A DNA stretch of 64,000 nt from Hemicordylus capensis (GCF_027244095.1 NC_069662.1:17758501-17822500), one strand, 5' to 3'. Shown: positions 32,228 through 45,670, numbered from the stretch's first letter. The notes: generated by a model from the sequence alone, not told the origin. A program made the numbers and translations.

Positions 32228-35200
32228 TTACAGCATAGGTGGCTGGGAGCTGGGGTAGCCAGTGGGAGGCCCATAGACACGAGGGGGAGGTGGGTAGGGG
32301 GTGAAGCTGAATTTAAAAGGAGGAAAAGAGGCATCTGATGGTTCTGGCCCACCCAAGAAAGGAATAATATCAAGGCCATTCCAACTTGTTGGGAGCATTG
32401 CTCTGAAGTCAGATTGCTCAGGCGGTGACTTGGTAGTTGGGGAAGATGGAGGAGCGGCCATCTCTTGGCTTGGGCTGTGGAAGGAGAGATGGGAGAAATT
32501 AAACACTTTATTTATTCAATGTTTATAGCGCCCTTCCAAAAAGGCTCAGGCTCACTTTAAGCATAGATGGTCCTCTTAACTCTGCACCAGGAGCTAGATA
32601 TTCCCGATACATCATTTGAGTCTGCACAATTGCACCTTTCCAAAGATAGCTCTGTTGCTCTGTCTAGATACTCCACTTGCTCTAGTTTTCTCTCACCCCT
32701 CCTCCCTACATAGTCATTCCCACTTGCTGCTTGTATGAAATCCCACATCCCTACCATTGCCGCCACCACCACACTCTTATCTACCCTTATGTTTCCTGCA
32801 TTCCTCTAAACATAATTGCCAGATTCTGAAACTGTATGGCACTCTAGCCAGAGTAAACTATAGACAGGTAAATCTGACTCCTCTCTAGAACGGCTTTGAC
32901 AAGAACCAGCTGCGGATATGCCAGGTATCCTTGCAAAGACTTTAGCATTGGCCTCAGGTGCATGGATAGGAAGCAAGCTGGTCACAGACTAAGCTAATAT
33001 AGTTACTGGTGAGAAGAGATTTGGGAGGTGTTTAATACTCCATTACAAGGGTACTTTCAAACATGACTGAAGAGATGTTTGAGACTGATAAATGAGTGGG
33101 AAGTTACTGCAAATAATAACATAATGGATCACAGGCACTGGGCTGGCATGCAGATTTATTGACAACTAGTGGCTCCTCATAGTAACAGATAAAGCATGTG
33201 TAAGAAGCCAGGTGACAGCCACTTACTACAGGTTACTGAGTGATTTAGGGTTTGTCAGCATGGGTTCTGTACCCATGTTCTGTGACCCTGGCTTTACAGC
33301 TTGTTTTTTAAATGTCTATTCCAGTACTTTTGGATTTGCTACTAAGTGGAACATGTATGTTTATATATCCAAATTGCCCAAAAGGAAGAGGTCTGTTGGT
33401 GACATCACAGGTGCTAGCCAATAGGCAACCAGAAGAAAGAGGTCAGCATTGATCTTCAGACTATAAACAGAGGTGAATCTCCAGAGGTGCTGGAAAATAA
33501 ACTGTCAAATTACTTTAATTTCATGTTTGGCATAATTCTTCACAAGAGGCAACGTAGCATACTTTGTCAGAGGCAACTAAAAATTAAAAATGTCCAGCTC
33601 ATAAAAATTGATCACATTGTGTCATGTAGAAACATGTTTGCAAAAATGGCCATTGTTTGAATTGTAGTTCTAAAATTTTCTGGTTCTCTCACACTGGATT
33701 ATATCCTAAGAAGAATGAATCCTGACCAAGTATCATTGAAATTAATGGGACTTAGTAACAACTAGCTTGCCTCATTAATTTCAACTTAATTGGCATAAAA
33801 CCCCTAGTATGTTATGTTTGAAATGTATTGATTATGATGAGGTTGAGAGTGCTTCAAAGAACACTGTTTTAGTAAGCATCTTTTGAGGGTCCCTACCTTT
33901 TTCGTTAGCCAACTGGTAGTCTCTGCAGCCAGGTTTCCAACTTGTTGAAACCGACCATTTGGACACTTGCAGAAACACTTTTTCTGAGCTCAGTGCATAA
34001 GGTATAATACTTGTACCATACATGGTAAAGATTGTTTCAGTCTGGCTCAGCTGCTCTAAAGGTGTTGTCTGTCTTTGTCCTAGGGTTGGTTTCTTCAGGC
34101 ACCAAAGAGAAGTTAGAACCTCCAAGGCAATCCAAATCTCCCAGGAAGACACAGATTTATTTTATGAAGATAGAAGGTTGTCAACAGCTGCAGAAGCTGG
34201 GTTACTGACTAGTGGAGAATGAGACCTTGACTGGCTGGGTGCTTCTGTGCTCACCTGTTATATGGCGAAGGTGCCCCTCGCAAACCATGGAAGGCTGCTG
34301 GGTGCTGCACGTATGCCTCAGCCCCACTGGGGTTGGCCCCTGCCGCAGGGTAAAAGGAGCAGGAAGGGTGTGGAAGTGCCGGTGGCGGCTGTTGCTGCAG
34401 AGGGGGCTCCTCTGTCAGGGTAGAGTCGCAGGGTCCTTTCTTGCTCTCTAGATGCAGGAAATGTGTGGGTAGTGGCGGGGGGCGGGGGAGAAGACAGAAG
34501 ATGAACATTGGGAAAGGAAATAAAATTGGAACTATACGAAGCAGGCGTCTGTCTCCAGGAAGCAGACCCTCTTATAAATGTGGCATATCAGAGATTGGTC
34601 ATCTGATGGTGTTACAATTCAACAGTTGCAAAAGAACAGGTACTCTGGATACAAATGTTATCTGAAATAAAGGGGCTGTAATGTTCTCAAGTAAGGACTC
34701 TCAAGCAAGCTTTTACCAGAACAGTGTGAGATAAGATTGAATTGCTGGAAAGAGGCATTTAATAGGAAATCATAACATTTGTAAGCTTATGAAACTGTGT
34801 TGGCAACAGTTTAATGGGTTGTAGCAGGTGTTCCCAACTGCAGATCCCCAGAAACTGTTGGGCTGTAACTCCCCATTATCATTTTGGACATTGTGATTGG
34901 AGATGATGGGAGGTTAGTCCAACAACTTCTGGGGACCCATGGTTGGGAACCAGGCGGCGGGGTATAGAATATGGAGAAGAGTCAGTGATGAGATTATGTG
35001 GACAGAGGGGAGAAGGAGAGCAAACCAGTGCGGTGAAGCAGGTGGAGCAAGTGGAAGGGGGAGAACTGAATACGTAAGGCTGTGAAAGCTACCTAGAATT
35101 GCTCACCTTGTGGTGAGCAAGTCCACAGTGTGTTCCCATAAGTAACCCTCAGTTTGCTTGTCTAGCTCTGGAGAGGAGGAATATACATCCCCTTTAGGGA

Positions 35201-38200
35201 AATTGAGGAATACAGAGATCGAAGAGATGATGAATGTAAGGGACCGAATAAGGGGTACCTACTTACCATTTTCTCCCATGTTGGCCTCGCATTCGTTTGC
35301 TTTCATCTTCCTCTTGATTCGGGCCTCACGTTCCCTGTATATTTAATGGGGACAATAATAAAGTTTGGGGATGGGGGAAAGAAAGTCTGGAGGCTCAGAC
35401 TCTCTTCCACTTTCACGTGATTTTCTGGGCTGGTGAGCTATTAGTCTAGTGAGGCCAGCCCCACCTACTTGTGGCACACCGTCCCTTGCTAGTGGTGATT
35501 TATTTGGGCAGCCCTCTTGATGACGAGGGAGTCTTTGACACCAGCAAACACAGTAGCAACTCTAAGGGATCAGCATCTTCCCTCCTTGGCCTTGCTCACC
35601 GTTTGCTGTTCATGCCATTCTCCCGGAAGCCCTTGGCAAAAGGGTTGCTCTCAATCTTCATTTGGGTGATCTGAGGGGGGTAATGAAAAACAGGTGAGTG
35701 TTAGGGGCCAAATGTGTAGAAGATGCACTTGTCTATCAAAATAGGTTTTTGTTAGTGAGGGTTAGAATTTGTAGAGTATCTCGATCTTGCCTTCTCATGT
35801 TGTTCCCCACCCTTGCAAAAATATGTTATACAAATATGCAGAGAACACACATACACACCAGGTATATCAAAACATACAGTTTCCCATATGTTTTTCTTTA
35901 GATGTTCAGAAGTGCCAATATGTGTAAGATCACAGCAACTGCTTCTGTGTCTACAAAAAAACCCATCTTGCTATTCTTCTAGTCACAGGAAGAGTTGCAA
36001 TCTCTAATTCTCAATCTTGGAGAAGGGATTCTCCAGTCCTGGGTCCCCAGACTACAGCTCCCATCATCCCTAGTAGCAAAGCCCAAAGGCAATGGGATTA
36101 TGGGAGTTGTAGTTCAACATCTGGGAATCCAAGGCTGAGAAGAACTCCTGCTCTAATGTGTCTCTCAACACCACTTGTACAGCTAGATTGGTTGGTTGCT
36201 AGATTGGTTACACAGGTTCACCAGTTACAGTAATATCTGCATCAGTTCTTGAGGATTTGTCCTTCCAAATGAACGTATACAACACTTGTGAGTTGCGCCT
36301 TCAAGAGCAACTAAAATGAACTAGGCTATATGCATCCAAAGTAGTCCTTATGGGCCCTTTTGAAAAGACTATAATGGTTGAGATTAGTTAAAATGGTGAA
36401 GGAAGAGGTGTGAGGAGACACTGAGGGGTTATATAGGAGGTGGAAGGATATGAAGGGAGCATTTATAGGTTCCCTTCACTACTGGCACAGCAGGGCAATG
36501 ATTTGACTAGCAAGCCAGACGTTGCCAGTTCGAATCCCTGGGCAGCAGTGATATAGGAAGATGCTGAAAGGCATCATCTCATACTGTGCAGGAGATGGCA
36601 ATAGTAAACCCTTCCAGTTTTCTACCAAAGACAATCACAGGGCTCTGTGGTTGCCAGGAGTGGACACCGACTCGACGGCACACTTTTTCACTACTATAAA
36701 ATAGTTCCTCTGTATCCTTCCACCCTGTACATTAATCCCTCAGATTCTCCTCATATTCTACTATTTTAGTCCATTGCCCCAGTTATACTACTTCAAAACC
36801 TGAACATAAGGAATTTGCTGGGGGGTTTTAATAGTTCAGTGGATGAAGGGGTTCTGAGAAGAACTGCTTAAGAGTGGGAATGAGGCATACAGTTCAGTAG
36901 GCAGCATATAAGAGCAGAGGAACCTCTGTGGATAAATGGCACAGATCTATTAAATGTGCACTTAAGGTTAAAAAGATAATATAAATAATAGCAACTACTC
37001 AAAATCAATTTATAAACTATAATCAATAAATAGTTTAGGGCACAAATGTGTGGAGGACGTGGTAAAATATGGAAACACATTCCCTGATAAGAGAACAGAG
37101 AAAAGCCTATGTCTGAGTAGTGGAGGAATATTTGGGTGAGAAGCATAAGGCAATATAAAAAAGATGGAAAAGCACACGGAAATGAGTTTTAAAGGGAAAG
37201 AGATGAGAAGGTCTGGTTGAGTAATGCATGAGGATGCAGAGAGAGGTATAAGAAAATATCACTTAACAGATGACTTGAGGGGTACAGGTGTGTGTGTGTG
37301 TGTGTGTGTGTCTGTGTAGGTGTAGATATATGTATATGTATGAGATTCTTCCCAGAGGCGGGAGAATATCATTAAACATGAGGTGCTGAGGCAGAGGAAG
37401 AAAAATGAGGCAAGGCAGTTTGTTCAAGGTGTAGTGGGATAAATACATGGGGCCCATATGGATTTTTGGGCTGTATGGGAGGGGCAGGAGAAAAGCTGCT
37501 CTACATGGATGCTTCAGTTATAGGAAAGGTTGGTTTGAAGTAGGGGATGGAAGGTTTACTTTATAGGAAGGTGTGTGTGTGTGGCGGGGGCAGGGGTTGA
37601 CTCTTAATGGTGTGTGGTTCCTTAAGAGATGATGTGCAGCACAATCCTGTACATATTTTATTCAGAAATAAGTCCCATTGAGTTCATTGAGGCTTTTTGC
37701 CCTTTAAGTGTGCATAAGATTGCAGACTTCATGGGATATTTGTCTAATTTCAGAGATGTAGAACAAAATGGGGACCGAAGCTTCACCGAGCAGCACTTAT
37801 TCCCTAAAATAACAAGTGTTAGTCACCTGAAGTGGCACAGCGGGGAAATGCTTGACTAACAAGCAGAACTGCTTGCCGGTTTGAAACACCTATATCGGGC
37901 AGCAGCGATATAAGAAGATGCTGAAAGGCATCATCTCATATTGCGCGGGGGGAGGCAATGGTAAACCACTCCTGTATTCTGCCAAAGAAACCACAGGACT
38001 CTATGGGCACCAGGAGTTGAAATCGACTTGATGGCACACTTTGCCTTTAGAGCTCGAGGGCTATTGCTTTATTCTGGAGAACTGTTAAGCTAACTGATGT
38101 TATTTTTAAAAGGGTGATGTTTAGTTTATTGTGACTTTATTATTACACCTTTGCAGTGTGAAACGAACTTTGTACTGTGACTGCTTGAACATTCTCTTCT

Positions 38201-41200
38201 CTAATCCGAGATGGGGTGTTCTTAGGGCAGGGCAAGCAGGCCGACCGCCCCCAGCCCTGCTCTTCTAACCCCCATGAAAATTAACTGGAATGGGCTGATT
38301 TGCCCCAGGCCCTGCTATGGCTCTCTAAGGACAGCCCTGTGGGGGTGCTATCTGTAACTCAGTGTTGGCCTTGGGAAAAACAGATGGACAATCCATTTCT
38401 GGGTTAAACGGGTGGCACTTTGGCTCAAATGGAGGCCTAGCACTATGTGGCAGTAGAATCCTCAAGTGGGTAGACTGTACCACTTCAGGACATTTGGGGG
38501 TGGGGTGTGTGTGCCATTTTGAATTCTCCTTTATGAAATATAAAATCCCTGCTGGTAAAAATGGGGTGGGGAAGAAGCAGCACCTTAGGGAGAGAGAATC
38601 TAGCCCAGCCTCCCCCTCGTTATGTTGGTGTTCAAGGTGTTTTGTCAATTGGAGAAGCATTCAAAATGCAATTTCCCCCTCCTGCCATCTGAAGTGGAAC
38701 AGTCCATTCTTCCACTTTAGGATCCTGTCACCTCGCCCCGTGGTCTGCAGAACAGGCTCCTGGTGCTGGGCCACACTGCCGTCGCCGCCTCCTTTACCCC
38801 AAATGGTGGTGTTTACTCTGGAGTATATTACTGCTTCAACACTTTCCAGTGCGTCTCTAGGAAGGTGGGTGGTGCGGGCCTTCTCTGGGACTAGGAGGGG
38901 GAAAACAGGACTTTTGAATAGATATTAAATTATGATGACCGCCTTACTCTCACCTGTGGATTCTGGTAGGCCGTGACGGTCAGAAACTGGGTCTCAGGAA
39001 AAGTGAAAGAAGCACAGCCGCCCCCTGCACCACGGCGCCCTCCAGCACCAACCACATGTACTCTCGGCTGGTAGCGGTGCATAGAGTGAACAATTAGCTG
39101 GAGGAGGACACACAAAACAGAGGTGAGTCGTATATCTGTTTCTTGTTCATACCGTTTCTCATGCCAGGTCTCAGTTTTACCCACCTCCCAAACTGATCTT
39201 TTAACTCTCAGCTGAGTCGTGTGTGTGTGTGTGTGTGTGTACGCAAGCATTCTGTGGTTCTGTGCAAATGAAGATGTTGATATTCAGTTCAGAATCTGCT
39301 GACTTGTGTATCCAAGTTTTTGTTGTGTTAAAAAGTGTAGGCTTCTAGTTCTTAAAGTTGGTTACAAAACCCGGTTTGAATGCCTGGTACAATCTCACGG
39401 GCCAAGTAATTCCAGTAACCAGAATGTGGGCTTTCAGTGACCTGCATATGCCTTGCACCTCATGAATGGCAGAAGCAAAATAAATTATACATAATAAATC
39501 AATTTGTGTAAATGTATTTAGTGTGCATAATTTGTACAAAATTAAGAATTTTTTGGTTCTTGACATAAAACTCTTGTTACTCTGGAGGAATGATCGTTTT
39601 ACTACTACTACTATTTATATAACACTTTTTAACAAACCTTCTTAAAGCGGTTTAAATAGAGTAAATAATAACTAATAATATAGTTCCCTATCCCAAGAGG
39701 GTTCACAGTTTAAACAGAAAAGTGCTGAGTAGGCAAAACCTGGATATAGCTCCATCCTCACTGTCCCTCATAGTTCTTGGCTTAAATAAGTTTCTCATAC
39801 ATTTGTCAAAACCTTCATATAATGCTCTCTACTTGGGTTTCAAAGCTTTCCTTATATCTGTCATTCCCCCCCCCCCCACTTATTGTACGTAACATATTAA
39901 TCTGTCTTGTAAGGAATCAGATAATTGGTTCATAGCTCACTACTGTCTACTCTTGACTGGCAGCGGCTCTTCAGGGTCTAAAGTTGTTTTTCTTATCGCT
40001 TGCTACCTGATTCTTTATCTAGAGATGATAGGGATTGAACCTGGGACCCTCTGCCTGCAAAGTATGTACTCGGCTACAGAACTATGGCCTCCCTCCTGTC
40101 TAACTCTTATGTGGCTCTAATATCCTCATTGCCAAACAGCCCTCCTCTTCTCTCCTCCACCATACATGTCCGTGGGGGTCCAATGTGTTGTTGGTCAGCT
40201 TGAGCCGATGAAAGGATACAGGCTGGCGCATCCAGTGGGCCCCCGATGCAGGTGAGTCAGGATGGATGTAGACCCGGTCTGGTGGGGGCAGTTCAGCCTT
40301 GCCACTGGCCTCCCACCGCTTGCCATGCCACTTGTAACGGGAGCTGCCGACCGGGACAACATCTACTAGCAGCAGGTACTTGGCCTCAGGGTCCAGTCCT
40401 GTTATTGAAACTTTGAGCTGTGGAAACATCCGCCTGGGAAATCAAAAGCGTGAGTCAGAAGATACTCATTGAGGGGAGGCAAAATGAAGGGGAGGAGTTG
40501 AGTTTTCCTCTCTCTGATATCCGACTAAAGTTGTTGGTTTTTAAACTTTTGGGGCAAACAATTTTAGAATAAAACTGAACAATGAGTGAACTGAATGAGC
40601 ATGGCATTCATGATCAGGGAAAAGAGATAAGGATTGCCTGTTTATGGTAAGATTTTCCATCTGCCCCTTAGAACTGAACAATTTTCTACCCTGGACTGTT
40701 TGGAGCAGTGAAAGAATATTAGGATTTTCTGTATTGCATATATGTGTAAGATATTCTATGGGAAGTCGGAAGCATGCAAATGCCCCCATTGACCTAAGCG
40801 TGGAAGGGAACTCTTCCCTGATTTCTCAGTGTGTTGATTTCTTGGATCCCACCCCCTTAATTCGTGTTCTGAAAGGAGCCAAAGATTGAAAAGGGTTGGT
40901 GTTTTCATTCTCCCTGACACCCCCTCCTGTACTTCCTGGGAGCAAGCAGATTGCTCATTCCTCCCCGTCTCTCCGTTTAAACTAGTACCGTCAGTACGCT
41001 AACTAACTCAATCAGGAAGTTGGAAAGAAACACCCACCCCAGTGCTGGATCCGACCAAAGGCCCATCTAATCCAAACCCAGTTGCCAACATTTGCTAGCC
41101 AGATGTTTCCAGGAAGCCCACCAGGAGGACATTACCATAATAGCCTCCTCACACCCACTTTTTGTCTCCCAGCAACTGGTATTCAGTGGCTTACTACTTC

Positions 41201-43375
41201 TGAACCTGGAGGTTCCATGGAGCTAGCTATTAGGCCAATGCCTATTCTCCGTGGATTTATCAAACCAGTTTAAAAGGTCCTCCAGGCTAATGGCCATCAC
41301 CACCTTGGGACAGTGAATTCCAGAATGCACAGGTATGCATCATGGGAAGATGCCCTTTGTTTTGTCTGGCAATAGAGTTAGGTAAATCACTGTAATTAAG
41401 GTAATTCTGAGAATTAGTGTAAAAATATACATAAACCTAGATCTTTGTTAAATGTTTCTGGGATAATGCTTTAATTTATAAAAAGGGATGGAGTGGGGGA
41501 GAACAGACATACTGCCTCAGAGGTTTGGGGGTGGAAAGCAGTCTAAAGGATTTTAGAAGCATGATCTTTACATGTTCCAGGGCTGATGCCTGGTACTGGG
41601 AAAGGATTCTGGGACTCACCCCGGAGCAGGGTAGGCTCTTTTCACTGGTTTCTCACCTGCCTGCCTTTGTGATGATCATCTCTGTGCCGATGCTACTGAA
41701 ACGTTTCCAAAGCTCACCGTTCTCCAGGCTCATCCGTACTCCAGGGGGCAGGCGTGCAGTTGGTGAGGGGCCTGGTGGCAGAGTCTGGCCAGAGCCATAA
41801 GGGAGGCCAGGAGCTGGGGGCAGGAGACGCCCTGGGGGTTCTAAACCAGGGAAGAAGCTATCCAACTTGGGGGCAGCATCGAGATCTAGAGGCAGGGAAG
41901 AGAACAAGTCAGGGAAGAGGGCTGATGGAATTGAGGGGGTATTGGCTGAGCTGAATATGTGTGTATATATTCAGGAGGGGGCTGCAAGCAAGACGAAGGG
42001 GCCTTGTCCAGGAATTTGTCACCCTCCTGCTGGCTTCCGCCTGTTTCTCCCCCCCCCGCCAACCCTCTCCCCCTGACCAGTTGGTCTCTGGCGCTAAAAG
42101 TCCAGCTGACTTGGACAGGGGAAACAAGCAACTGTGTTAAATTATTTTAAGGTTTTCATTTTTAATCTGTTTTATGTTGCTGTAAACTGCCCAGGGATGG
42201 AAGGTTTGGGGCAGGCTACAAATTTGAAAAACAAACAACAGAGTGTCTGTGAATTTGGCTTCCCCTCTGCTGTCCCAGCCCTGGCCTCCCCCTGGCCTGT
42301 CAGTTTCAACTAGCAGCCACTTTCCCTCCTCTGGGTGTCACTGAGTTATAGCCGTGTCTGTATTTTGGTGTGGCCCTCAGATTCTGCCCACTGCCAGCCC
42401 TCCTCTTCCTCTTTCAAATTAAAAACCACTCTTCTCCCAGAGCATAAAGCAGGCCTGGCTTCTGGCCCCTGCTGTCCTCTTGGAGAATCCAGAAGTCCTG
42501 ACCAGTCCCTTTCTGCTCAAACCTATTTCTTTCCTGGCAAATCCATGAGTCCTCCTGGCTCACATTCATAGCCCCACTTCTTGTAATCCATTAGGCACCA
42601 GTTGTCTTCAGAAGAACCCAGAAGTCCTGGCTTGCAGCAGCTTCTGCTTCATAATCCATTAGAACCACATGTAACTGGAATCAGCACATATTATTCCCCA
42701 GTCAACCCTTGTCTCTATTTTTCCTCTCCTTCATCTGTTGTCTCCCCTATGTTGATAGATTGTAAACACCACCCATTGAGGCAGAAACCTGCCTCCTTAT
42801 TCTTTGCAAGGCCAAAGCATCATGTTCTCTGATGGCACTATGTCATAACAGTCATTCTAGAGACACCCAGGAGTAGCAGCCTTAAATCTTCTCTGTTGCC
42901 TCTGTGTAACAGTCTTACCTCTATCCTCTTGCTCCAACATTGATCACATTCCTGTCCCACATTCCTCCAAGGAGCTCAGGACACATGATGTCCCCCCACC
43001 TCTATTTATCCTTTGCAACAAATCTGTGAGGTAGGTCAGGCTAGACTGAGGATTAGCAACTGGCCCGAGGTCACCAGTGAGCTTCATGGCTGAGTGCAGA
43101 TTTGAACCTGGGTCCTCCTTGTCCTAGAGCCCAGTTGCTTGTGAAACCCCATGCCCAGCATCTCTGGCTCTCAGTCTTCCTTCCACTCACCCCTTGTTTG
43201 CTTGTTTCCGTTCCCTCCCATTCTCCCACCCACCACATCCCCATTTCTCACCTGGATATCTGAAGGCTTCATATTGGGATGCCTGAGTCTGGGAATACCC
43301 AGCACCAGGAGGAGGGGGAGGCCGCAGAGGATAGGAGCCCCCATACTGCGAGAACATTTCTGAGGGGTGATACAT
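32228..43375 (-). CDS. TBX6: T-box transcription factor TBX6
   Basis: Minus-strand coding exons in order are 43375-43252, 41885-41657, 40433-40166, 39097-38954, 35670-35600, 35334-35267, 34447-34255 and 32474-32228, giving 447 aa against about 436 in human; phase holds at every junction. TBX6 is a nuclear DNA-binding factor for presomitic mesoderm and somite patterning. The N-terminus MYHPSEMF and C-terminus SSQPPML match the MYHP and GSKPMY ends of human TBX6. The T-box covers about residues 95-282: [52 protein letters not shown] and [20 protein letters not shown] glycine/arginine-rich loop ([11 protein letters not shown]) lies within it. The tail is proline-rich with [10 protein letters not shown] and [10 protein letters not shown], shared with TBX6. 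It converges with PPP4C and runs co-directionally with YPEL3, as in human. Confidence 0.97.
32505..32560. repeat. Fragment of the TATTTAT / CCCTTCCAAAA repeat tail
   Basis: TTTATAGCGCCCTTCCAAAAAGGCTC matches the LINE 3' region at 27.80-27.85 kb and, reversed, the SINE tail near 11.15-11.19 kb. Confidence 0.5.
34824..34953. mobile_element. Foldback MITE
   Basis: The left arm TGTTCCCAACTGCAGATCCC pairs with the right GGGACCCATGGTTGGGAAC. The core has TGTAACTCCCCATTATC and GATGATGGGAGG. It lies in a TBX6 intron. Confidence 0.65.
36024..36151. mobile_element. Foldback MITE
   Basis: The left arm includes GATTCTCCAGTCCTGGGTCC and the right CTGGGAATCCAAGGCTGAGA. The core has GACTACAGCTCCCATCATCC and ATTATGGGAGTTGTAGTTC. 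It lies in the 3.3-kb TBX6 intron 4. Confidence 0.65.
36482..36688 (+). mobile_element. tRNA-derived SINE with GACGGCACACTT tail
   Basis: It starts TGGCACAGCAGGGCAATG with the B-box AGTTCGAATCCC and ends CGACTCGACGGCACACTTT. It lies in TBX6 intron 4, antisense to the gene. Confidence 0.8.
37288..37312 (+). repeat. (GT)n simple repeat
   Basis: About twelve GT units lie in TBX6 intron 4. Confidence 0.9.
37831..38050 (+). mobile_element. tRNA-derived SINE with GACGGCACACTT tail
   Basis: The head AGTGGCACAGCGGGGAAATG is followed by a shortened B-box area, then TATAAGAAGATGCTGAAAGG. It ends CGACTTGATGGCACACTTTG. It is the second copy in TBX6 intron 4. Confidence 0.8.
39219..39241 (+). repeat. 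(GT)n simple repeat
   Basis: About eleven GT units lie about 120 bp outside TBX6 coding exon 4, on the 5' side in the gene's direction. Confidence 0.9.
39928..40093 (-). mobile_element. Sauria-type SINE, reversed
   Basis: On the minus strand the head reads GCCATAGTTCTGTAGCCGAG, followed by GGTCCCAGGTTCAATCCCTA. The outer part matches the CCAGTCAAGAGTAGACAGTA segment. It stops about 70 bp from TBX6 coding exon 3. Confidence 0.75.
41043..41330 (-). mobile_element. CR1-type LINE 3' fragment, reversed
   Basis: GGATCCGACCAAAGGCCCAT is the reverse complement of the GATGGGCC...GATCC 3' end seen at 62.65-62.70 kb. Further in, GGCCATCACCACC and GTGAATTCCAGAAT match the copy at 61.9 kb. It lies in TBX6 intron 2. 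Confidence 0.7.
42995..43142 (-). repeat. MIR-like SINE fragment
   Basis: TTTGCAACAAATCTGTGAGG, GGTCACCAGTGAGCTTCATG and GATTTGAACCTGGGTC follow the order seen at 46.54, 59.6 and 63.7 kb. It lies in TBX6 intron 1. Confidence 0.6.
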
Positions 43376-44100
43376 GGGATGCTGAAGGAGGGAGCCTGGG
43401 AGCCTGCCAGGACTTCTCTGGGCAGGGGATGGGGGTCTAGTGGGGGGCTAGAACAGGTGAGGTTGGGAGCCAGAGCTCCTGCCTTCAGTGGGGAGGGAGG
43501 GTAGAGGGAAGGCTAGGTGCAGGTAGCAGGGCTTCTGGGGAGCGTGGATGGTGTGTTGGAGTAGGAGCTGCAGGGGAGGGGAGGCTTCTTGGGTCAGAGC
43601 AGAGTTGAGGGTCTGGGAGCCAGGTCTTCTTGGTTCTGTCTTCTAAGGCAAATCTGGGATGTGTCCACCTCCAGGTCCTTCTCTCTCCCTGAGGAGCCCC
43701 TGGCTGGAGTTGCATTTATGATTCTGTTAAGGCTCTTTGAAGTAAGACCCCAAATGGCAGATTCACACCTCGAAGGGGGAGGGATTTGGGGGCTGAAGGC
43801 AGGAGCACTGGAGGAGAGAAGTAACAGGGACTTATATCCCAGGATGTCCCATCCTTAAACACCTTCCAGCTATTTCTATCAGTATCCCTCTATTTTATCC
43901 CACTCCCGGCTTCCCTGCGACTTCAGCTCTACTGCCCTGCACTCCCTCACACATGAAGTCATCTGCAGATTCATACTAACCCCCCTGCCCAGCACGATCC
44001 TCTCCAAACTCCTTGCCAACTCTTCTGATGCCCCAGCCCCAACCAAAGCACTCACCCACAGTCCCCACATTCAGTTCCCCCACTCCCTCTCAGACTTCAT
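43376..44100 (-). promoter_or_regulatory. TBX6: TBX6 5' UTR / upstream region
   Basis: A GC-rich stretch directly upstream of the TBX6 start contains the T-box half-site at 43763. I see no TATA box or CpG island strong enough to place the start of transcription. Confidence 0.35.
43763..43770 (-). promoter_or_regulatory. TBX6: T-box half-site upstream of TBX6
   Basis: TCACACCT, a perfect match to the Brachyury/T-box half-site, lies about 390 bp upstream of the TBX6 start codon. Exact copies also occur at 728-735 and 36406-36413, so chance is possible. Confidence 0.35.
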
Positions 44101-44559
44101 TAAGAGTCTCGGCTGAGTCCCTTGTTGTGCCCACCACTTGAATCCTCCTAATTGCCTAATTAACACCCTGACTCCAAAGTTTCCTGATTGATCCTGACCT
44201 ATGGGATCCTTGGTTTACAAGTGGGTGTGGGGGGAGGTGCCATGGTCATTTGTCATCCAGATGTTTTCACAGCTGGGCAAGACAGCTGCATGAGACTGCC
44301 AGATCATGGGAGTGGAGAGTGAGGTCTCGCAAGTTAGAGCCAGCTTTGGGAGCCAGGATGCTTGAGGTCTCTGGAGTCTCATCATATCACAGTTGTTTGG
44401 TTTGCCATGATTCTAACTGGTCATCGCAACTATTTCTGGAAGGTGTGCATGATCAGATGCTATTGTAGCTTATTTGGGACAGAGGAGTAACTGGGTATTC
44501 TGCCTGGGAATGTGTTAACACTGATAGTAAGGGTCCGTGCCCCTTGATTATATAAAGTC

Positions 44560-44690
44560 ATGATTAAATACCATTGAAATCAGTGAGACGAGATAGTCAT
44601 GACTAATTTAAGTCCCATTAATTGTTTAAACACAGTGGGCAGCATCCAGACTAAGTTAGTCATGACTACATCCTGTTAAGATTAATCTGT
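44560..44690. repeat. Short dispersed repeat with ACCATTGAAATCAGTGAGAC
   Basis: ACCATTGAAATCAGTGAGAC and TTAAGTCCCATTAATT recur in similar form near 33.74 kb and 37.67 kb. The family is not identified. Confidence 0.4.
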
Positions 44691-44696
44691 GTAAAC

Positions 44697-44990
44697 TTTA
44701 TTTATTACATGTTTATCTTACTGTTCATCCAAGGAGTTCAGGGCAGTGGGCATGGTTTTCCTTCCACCTTGCATTTTAATCTTGCAACAACCCTGTGAGG
44801 TTGGTTAGAGAACTAGCATGCTGCAAGGATCAGAGATCTGGGTTCAAGTCAGCCACAAAACACATTGGGTGACCTTGGGCTAGTCACTCAGCTTAACCCT
44901 ACCTCACAGGGTTGCTGTGAAGAAAAAATAGGGGTGGGAAGAAACTCCTCTGAGTTTCTCAGAGGAGGAGTGGGATGTAAATGCAATGAA
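44697..44990 (-). repeat. MIR-like SINE fragment
   Basis: TTATTACATGTTTATCTTAC, CATCCAAGGAGTTCAGGGCA and CTTGCAACAACCCTGTGAGG match the family seen at 46.54 and 63.7 kb. Confidence 0.6.
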
Positions 44991-45670
44991 AATAAAAGAA
45001 ATGGACTCAGCCAAGGTTACCCAGTGAGCTTCTGAATACATGGGTAGGTCTCCCAAGTCCTAAGCTGAAACTAACTGCTTTAAGCTCTGTTGGTTCTCCT
45101 ATTATTCTCCAATAGGTGAATCCTGCAACCTGAACAAACCTGCACGTACTTGTAATTTATTCTGCTTTTGCTAGTTATGAGAAAGAGCCATGCAAAGCAC
45201 TGAAGCGCCAACCTGAGCAGTGGACATCCTTTTGCTCTGTCCCAGGTTTCTGAGTTTTCATTAGGAATTGCCTACAATTTCTTCATGGTGCTAAGGACTA
45301 GCAACTTGATTTCTTAAAGCACAAAAGCTTGGCTTCTCAGCGTGTTGAAAATTCTGCAGCCTTACCAATTTATCCACTTGTGTGATGCAACCCTGACAAC
45401 CAGATTATTACCAACAGTTGTAATCTTAGTATTGTGAGTCATGTGGAATTACAACTCCCTTCAGATTTCTTTATGTGGCATTTCCTTGTGGTAGTGTCGA
45501 CTAGTTATGTGGTGCTGTAGTTGTGTTCACCCCTTAGTTAGATTTGTGCTCAGTTCTTAAATGTATTTCTAGCTGCTGCTTCTTGCTCATCTTGCAAAAG
45601 ATTAGCCATAATGTTGTGCCCTCAAACCCAGAAGGCAATGTGGTATTAGATTAGATTTTATTTATTTACT

